Source of the DNA: an uncultured Lachnospiraceae bacterium
GTDB lineage: Bacteria; Bacillota; Clostridia; Lachnospirales; Lachnospiraceae
Direction: 5' to 3'
Assembly (NCBI GenBank): GCA_902779395.1
Contig: CACZBK010000001.1
Location: 62,001-126,000 of the forward strand
Length of the DNA: 64,000 nt
Each line of letters begins with the position of its first letter. The first letter of the stretch is position 1. Shown piece after piece: positions 63,362-64,000 of this stretch. The notes beneath the pieces were generated by a model. The model was not told where the DNA came from, did no database searches, and was given only the letters and a program-made list of their open reading frames with translations. A program made the translations under genes and the position numbers.

Positions 63362-64000
63362 TCAGCGTACTACCACATAGTCACGGGAAGGTATCGTCAC
63401 ACCGTCATCCGTTACAAAATCTTCGGTAAAGCTGTAATTTACATATACCTTTGTTCCGTCTGCATAAGTAGTGCAGCGTGCATATTCTCCCAGCACTTCA
63501 TGATCGGTCATCTCCTGATTGAAGCAGTGACCCATCTCACGGTTATAGCGCGTAGCCATGTCGATCATCCTGTCTCTCCATGCAGCATACTCACAACCGT
63601 AGTATTCGGAATACAGGGTCTTCTGCAGAGCGAAGGAATCCTCTTTCATGAACGTGAAGTTAAGTCCTGCACCGTATTCTGCGCAGCGGAGCAGCTCTTC
63701 CTGATCATCACCGCAGATATTAATGGGTGAACCGGTATAATCGATATATCCGTGTATAGCTATCTGATAGAAAGGAACAGTATAATCGATTATTGTATAC
63801 TCACTGCCCTTAAGGTCCATATTGGTTACCATATCTACAAAAGGAACAGCATAATCGTTACCCATGTTGATCATAACCTTCTTATCATCCATGGACTTGA
63901 GCAGTTCCATGTTCTTCTGCTTTACATCCTCACGGCTGTGAGGCTCTTTACGATAGAAGTCGGAGGAAATATCCATACCGATATCTTCGAAAGAAACACC
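63362..64000 (-). CDS. DUF5696-like protein, C-terminal part (gene cut by window end)
   Basis: The frame is open through the window end; only the last 213 or so codons are seen. The visible end VYVNYSFTEDFVTDDGVTI... and PSRDYVVVR closes like DUF5696 proteins that accompany YtcP/LplB-type importers. An ATG at 63976 is internal to the frame, not the start. The tail has repeated FDxxMxxRYN-like helices of a TIM-barrel glycoside-hydrolase-like fold. Probably handles or senses the imported glycan. Confidence 0.75.
   Translation of the reverse strand, partial: GVSFEDIGMDISSDFYRKEPHSREDVKQKNMELLKSMDDKKVMINMGNDYAVPFVDMVTNMDLKGSEYTIIDYTVPFYQIAIHGYIDYTGSPINICGDDQEELLRCAEYGAGLNFTFMKEDSFALQKTLYSEYYGCEYAAWRDRMIDMATRYNREMGHCFNQEMTDHEVLGEYARCTTYADGTKVYVNYSFTEDFVTDDGVTIPSRDYVVVR

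Overview
The window looks like a chromosome segment from a Firmicute of the Lachnospiraceae type (rumen or gut Clostridia; genus not determinable). The grounds are moderate GC, AAGGAGG-type ribosome sites, near-consensus SigA promoters, a lone HU protein, DacF/FapA/DUF624/DUF5696 proteins, CUT1 sugar importers and an IME with a MOBP relaxase. I have no database comparison; all family names are from recognising motifs.

Layout. (1) 1-8.4 kb: Ca2+-type P-ATPase, HU, a lipoprotein, the NAD(P)HX repair enzyme Nnr, an AmrS-like radical SAM protein, and a nuclease/helicase with a zinc-ribbon membrane partner. (2) 8.5-13.5 kb: a five-gene plus-strand operon under a good promoter. It encodes two unknown proteins, a MoxR-like AAA+ ATPase with a long coiled coil, a probable vWA-like protein and a short TelA-like protein. 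This is one of the two best candidates for an undescribed system. (3) 13.5-25 kb: SbcCD, small housekeeping genes, and a decaying zone with a toxin-antitoxin remnant, frameshifted ORFs, a small tyrosine phosphatase, XRE regulators, and an EF-Tu-like/peptidase C15-like pair.

(4) 25.59-40.41 kb: an integrative mobilizable element of about 14.8 kb inside a tRNA-Pro(CGG) gene. The two gene halves sit at its two ends. They share the 10-base core acgtcccgaa and together rebuild a 74-nt tRNA whose anticodon stem pairs. A second, intact tRNA-Pro(CGG) lies inside the element next to the integrase, directly downstream of the native consensus promoter and 5' half. The element therefore appears to break a host tRNA and supply a replacement that reads from the host promoter. 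It also carries a HTH/initiator-like protein, MobC, a relaxase, an oriT-like hairpin region, a membrane protein overlapping the relaxase, two BlaI/M56 modules (one between direct repeats), an XRE/DUF1016 pair, an Xis-like protein and an integrase. Just outside its left end lies a fossil integrase with similar arm repeats, pointing to serial insertions at this site.

(5) 40.6-50.6 kb: core functions (HAD phosphatases, a pseudopilin, TrmB, a D,D-carboxypeptidase, an HD-GYP response regulator, FapA, a DUF624 protein) and the first of two paralogous Cys-rich proteins. (6) 50.8-64 kb: the second paralog, a MacB-like operon (two lipoprotein adaptors, one large FtsX permease, two ATPases, one with an AbrB-like tail), and a CUT1 sugar-import operon with a DUF5696 protein cut by the window end.
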